DNA of 44,991 nucleotides. Source: CAZOOA01 sp964581355. Lineage in GTDB: Bacteria; Bacillota; Dethiobacteria; DTU022; UBA8154. The notes beneath the pieces are model-generated. The model saw nothing but the letters and a program-made list of their open reading frames with translations. It was not told the origin of the DNA and ran no database searches. The translations under genes and the position numbers were made by a program. Shown piece after piece: positions 41,685-44,991 of the stretch (position 1 is the first letter of the stretch; the number at the start of each line of letters is the position of its first letter). Where the stretch lies: NCBI GenBank assembly GCA_964581355.1, contig CAZOOA010000018.1, positions 1 to 44,991 of the forward strand, read 5' to 3'.

Positions 41685-44600
41685 ATGATGGCTTTGTTGC
41701 CGACAAAATTAATGGCGCCTGTAGTGCCTCCTAGTATTATGCGTTCCCGGTTATTGAAACGCTTTAATGAAAATCCGGGGGTGCGCCTGGTTTTGCTCCA
41801 GGCCGGGGCAGGCTATGGGAAGACAAGCCTTGTCAGTTCCTATCTACAGCATGGATCCTTGCCCAGCCTCTGGTACCAGCTTGACGAATTCGACGCCGAT
41901 CCGGCCACCTTTGCCATGTACCTGGCCGAAGGAATCAAAGGGCTAGTAAAGGAAATTAACCTGGAAGTCTTGGAAAAGCACCCCTGCCCCGACTTTACAG
42001 CGGCCGGTTACAAGGCCGGGCTGGAAGAACTGCTTTCCTGGGCTATCAAGGTGTTGGAGGGCAGTAACCAGCGGGTGGCGCTGGTTTTTGATGATTATCA
42101 CCTGGTAAAAGAAAGTGAAGAGATCAGGCAGTTCATGGAACGGATGATCAACTACCTTCCCCAAGGAGTCCAGGTTGTTATCACTTCCCGGATCAAGCTG
42201 CCTCTTTCCCTGGCGCGTTCCCGGGCCAGGGGTTGGATCGTGGAAATGGGGGACAAGGATTTACGCTTTACCCTGGAAGAAGCTGCTACCATGATGGCAG
42301 ATCTTAATTTAAGCGAAGATCTTTTAAGACAGATTTGGGAAAAAACCGAGGGCTGGGCAGCGGGGCTTTTCCTGGCCCGGTATACGCTTTCAAGCAGCCC
42401 TACTGATGAAAAAGAGAGTATTGACCGGCAATTCACCAGCTATACCATGAATTACCTGGAGGAGGAGATTTTGCATAGATTTTCTCCCCGGGATTTTTAT
42501 TTCCTTGAAACTACATCGGTTTTGGAATATATGGATTTACAGCTTTGCAGTGCATTGACGGGTGAACAGGACGCTGCAGGTATCCTTGAAAAGCTGACCC
42601 GGGAAAACCTGTTTGTTTATGTACTGGAAGACGGCTGCACTTACCGCTACCACCAATTGCTGCGTGATTACCTGCTGGAACGTGTCAGGGAGCGTTACGG
42701 TGAAGATTACCTGAAGGGATTGTATCTGCAGGCTGCCAGGATATTCCTGGAGCAGGAAGACAGGTACCGGGCTATGTTATATTATTTCCGGGCCGGTGAG
42801 TTGGAGCATGCCATCAACCTCCTCCTGGAATTGGCTCCGGAACTGCTACAGCAGGGAGAGTTTGTCCGTCTGCGCCATTACCTGGAGAGCATACCTGCTC
42901 CAAAAATGGAAGAGCTGCCGGAAATTTTTTACTACAAGGGACGGGTTTTGTCTGTTACAGGCTTTTCGGATACTGCCAGGGAACAACTGCAGCGGGGGGA
43001 AGATTTGCTTGTGCAGCAGGAAAAGTGGCTTGAGGCAGCACGCTGTGCTGCAGCCCAGGGCAGCATTGCCAACGAAAAAGGAAGGCCTAAAGAAGGTGTT
43101 TTCCTGGCAAGCCGGGCAATGGATTACCTGGAAAAGTGCCCGGATTGGGAAGGAAAGCTGGAAGTGTATTGTGAAGCCACTACTTTGTTGTCGCAGGGTT
43201 ATCTTCTCCAGGAGGACTGGTCTGAAGCAGCTCGCTGGGCTGGCAAGTCAGTCCAGTTTTTCGCCGCAGCGGGTTACCCCCCGGGTCAGGCCCGCTTAAA
43301 AACGCGCGAATACCAGTTTTTCATCTATCATCCGCGCCAGGACTTGCGCCAGGCTTTACGCGCTTTTGAGGCTTCCCAGCAGATGTGGAAGCGGTTTGGC
43401 AACCGGCATGAAGCACTGATGGCCCAAGTCAATGTAGCGACAATTTACCGTATCATGGGAGAATACGAGAAAGCTTTTAAAAATGCCTCTTCTGTCCTTT
43501 ATGAAACCCAAACGCTGAATTTCGACCGGGGACGGGCTTTTGCCCTTTTTGTCCTGGCCCAGGTCCAAAGGGACCAGGGGGAGATGGAAGCGGCCCTGGA
43601 AATTTTTCATGATGTAATCTTTCTTGCCCGGCAACAGGGTTTGATCCAGCTGGAGGCAGGAACTCACCACAGCTTAAGCGGGCTCTACAGGAAAAAGGGC
43701 AATTTGGATGCTTCCCACCGGCATGCGAAAAATGCCCTGGAGTTGGCCCAAAAGACAAGAGTAAATTATTTTAATGGACAGGCCTTGATGAACCTGGGAG
43801 CGGTTTACCGTGCTCAGTTCAACCTGAAGGAGTCAATAAACAGCTTTGAACAGGCCCGGGAAATATTTAAACAGTGGCAGGCAGACTATGAACAGGCACG
43901 AGTGGGCTTTTACCTGGCTGAGGCCCTTTTGAAAAAAAGGAGCAATGATCCCCCTGATGAAGAGGAACTGGATGCAGTCATTACCGACTTAATAAAAGAG
44001 AGCGTAAAATTGATCCGTTTAAATGACTACCGATTTTTCTTCACTAAAGAAAAAGAATTCCTTCTGCCGGTATTACGCTGGGCTGTAGCAAGAGGTTTGG
44101 AACATGACTATTTAAGTGAAATTCTGGTTGAAATTGGAGAAGAACAGGCTGCACTGCCTTTCCAGGTTTATACCCTTGGTCCCCTGCAGGCTTACAGGGA
44201 AGGGAAGGCAATTCCGTCAGAAGCGTGGAAAAGTGCTAAAGTATCGGGACTTTTCCGCTTTCTGCTGGCCAGGCGTGGTCAGAAAGTTGAAAGGGATATT
44301 ATCCTGGAAACTTTTTGGCCGGAAAAATCTCCCCGTGCAGCAGCCCACAACTTTTCTTCCTGCCTGTACAGCTTGAGAAAGGCCCTGGAACCCGAGCTGG
44401 AAAAAACTTCTCTCTCACGGCTGCTGCGCTTCGAAAAAGGCCTTTGTTGGCTGGATACTTCCGGAGTGCTTTGGACTGATGTGGACCAGTTCGTGGAAGG
44501 CATTAAACAGGCGAGGCGCTACCGCCAGTTAGGCAAAAAAGAGTACGCGGCCCAATCATTTAAAGATGCCCTGGAGCTTTACCGGGGTGACTTTTTGGTA

Positions 44601-44909
44601 GAGTATCCTTATGACGACTGGCTGGTTGCCGAGCGGGAACGCTTAAGGGAGATGTGGTTGCAGGGTTCTATGGAACTGGCCGGATTATTTGCTGAAAGAG
44701 AAGAATTCGACCAGGCGGTCCGTTTGTTGCAAGGAGTTCTAAGAAAAGAACCATACCAGGAAGAAATTTACCGGCAACAGATCCGCTACCTGCTCCAGGC
44801 AGGGCGGCGGGCTGAAGCCCTGGAACAGTACCGGATCTGCGAGCAGATGCTAAGCAGGGAATTTGGAGCGCAGCCTGGAGAGGAAACCCGAAAGCTTTTC
44901 CAACAATAA
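41685..44909 (+). CDS. STAND ATPase/TPR regulator with C-terminal BTAD (MalT/SARP-like)
   Basis: 1074 residues from the ATG at 41685, with GGAGG 8 nt upstream. An N-terminal MalT-type motif TKLMAPVVPP, a P-loop GAGYGKTS (41-48) and a Walker B-like ALVFDDYH mark a STAND NTPase. Helical repeats of TPR type fill residues ~380-810. The C-terminus has a winged-helix (YTLGPLQAYREGKAIPSEAW, then DIILETFWPEKSPRAAAHNF) followed by a BTAD region. It probably oligomerises on ATP and ligand binding and activates transcription. The DNA-binding domain lies at the C-terminus, unlike classical SARPs. Its targets are unknown; no neighbouring operon is in the window. Confidence 0.88.
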   Translation: MMALLPTKLMAPVVPPSIMRSRLLKRFNENPGVRLVLLQAGAGYGKTSLVSSYLQHGSLPSLWYQLDEFDADPATFAMYLAEGIKGLVKEINLEVLEKHPCPDFTAAGYKAGLEELLSWAIKVLEGSNQRVALVFDDYHLVKESEEIRQFMERMINYLPQGVQVVITSRIKLPLSLARSRARGWIVEMGDKDLRFTLEEAATMMADLNLSEDLLRQIWEKTEGWAAGLFLARYTLSSSPTDEKESIDRQFTSYTMNYLEEEILHRFSPRDFYFLETTSVLEYMDLQLCSALTGEQDAAGILEKLTRENLFVYVLEDGCTYRYHQLLRDYLLERVRERYGEDYLKGLYLQAARIFLEQEDRYRAMLYYFRAGELEHAINLLLELAPELLQQGEFVRLRHYLESIPAPKMEELPEIFYYKGRVLSVTGFSDTAREQLQRGEDLLVQQEKWLEAARCAAAQGSIANEKGRPKEGVFLASRAMDYLEKCPDWEGKLEVYCEATTLLSQGYLLQEDWSEAARWAGKSVQFFAAAGYPPGQARLKTREYQFFIYHPRQDLRQALRAFEASQQMWKRFGNRHEALMAQVNVATIYRIMGEYEKAFKNASSVLYETQTLNFDRGRAFALFVLAQVQRDQGEMEAALEIFHDVIFLARQQGLIQLEAGTHHSLSGLYRKKGNLDASHRHAKNALELAQKTRVNYFNGQALMNLGAVYRAQFNLKESINSFEQAREIFKQWQADYEQARVGFYLAEALLKKRSNDPPDEEELDAVITDLIKESVKLIRLNDYRFFFTKEKEFLLPVLRWAVARGLEHDYLSEILVEIGEEQAALPFQVYTLGPLQAYREGKAIPSEAWKSAKVSGLFRFLLARRGQKVERDIILETFWPEKSPRAAAHNFSSCLYSLRKALEPELEKTSLSRLLRFEKGLCWLDTSGVLWTDVDQFVEGIKQARRYRQLGKKEYAAQSFKDALELYRGDFLVEYPYDDWLVAERERLREMWLQGSMELAGLFAEREEFDQAVRLLQGVLRKEPYQEEIYRQQIRYLLQAGRRAEALEQYRICEQMLSREFGAQPGEETRKLFQQ

Positions 44910-44936
44910 AGGTTGTCGCTTTCCTCCAGAATAAAG

Positions 44937-44980
44937 TTCCTTCCTTCCTTCCTTCCTTCCTTCCTTCCTTCCTTCCTTCC
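44937..44980 (+). repeat. (TTCC)11 tetranucleotide microsatellite
   Basis: Eleven perfect TTCC units start 27 bp after the regulator's stop and end 11 bp before the window end. It is outside coding sequence and is a likely cause of the contig break. Confidence 0.95.
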
Positions 44981-44991
44981 TCTTCAATAGC

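Overview
The window looks like a scaffold from an anaerobic Gram-positive bacterium of the class Clostridia (Peptococcaceae-like). The genus cannot be fixed from the sequence. The evidence is strong AGGAGG ribosome binding sites with frequent TTG/GTG starts, TTGACA/TATAAT promoters, a class II-type hybrid cluster protein, an HdrD-like Fe-S protein, a MetE-like core protein, FeoAB, Rrf2 and TetR regulators, and GC-rich intergenic repeats of a kind I associate with that group. The left edge coincides with an IS terminus, and the right edge runs into a tetranucleotide microsatellite. A 100-N gap lies inside one gene, so this is draft assembly.

Layout: 1-1841 is an IS1634-like insertion sequence that ends 7 bp beyond a MntA-type nucleotidyltransferase gene. 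An alkD fragment follows, then a FATP-like acyl-CoA synthetase next to a PhaC-like alpha/beta hydrolase that carries the gap (2.7-5.8 kb). From 5.99 to 7.56 kb there is a promoter, a cobalamin riboswitch and a terminator, then four very small proteins, two of them YezD/DUF2292 paralogues. From 7.6 to 13.7 kb on the minus strand lie a YhhN lysoplasmalogenase, a U32 peptidase with an anomalous start, and an iron operon (SAM methyltransferase, flippase, FeoA-like protein, FeoB) behind Fur-box-like sites. From 13.8 to 16.5 kb is a Zn/Mn ABC transporter (znuABC type) with a palindromic operator. UspA and TypA/BipA follow.

From 20 to 22 kb (plus strand) are an MBL hydrolase, a patatin-like protein and a DUF1294 membrane protein. 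From 22 to 24 kb (minus strand) are an HdrD-like protein and a decayed GGDEF gene. From 24 to 27.6 kb is a regulatory island: a split DUF318-type permease, a TetR repressor with paired 18-bp operators, an AhpD-like protein with its own related operator, a second TetR and a CxxC thioredoxin. Then come a ZIP transporter, a cupin, a MetE-like protein, a NodIJ-type ABC exporter, and an Rrf2 regulator upstream of Hcp.

From 35.4 to 38.8 kb two secreted proteins lie behind a promoter flanked by inverted arrays of 11-bp-phased repeats: a jelly-roll/NTF2-like protein and a zincin with a copper-amine-oxidase-like C-terminus. From 38.9 to 41.2 kb are a zinc-ribbon membrane protein and a YdjI-like SPFH protein with duplicated zinc ribbons. 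A 1074-residue STAND/TPR/BTAD regulator fills the right end.

Metal handling is the clearest theme: Feo, Znu, ZIP, a possible metallophore-type methyltransferase and a B12 riboswitch. The most unusual parts are the Fur-type operon joining a nicotianamine-synthase-like methyltransferase and a flippase to feoAB, the B12-riboswitch-led cluster of tiny proteins, and the phased-repeat promoter before the secreted pair. Several genes are eroding (alkD, DUF2325, GGDEF). Function calls rest on motif recognition by eye, without database searches.
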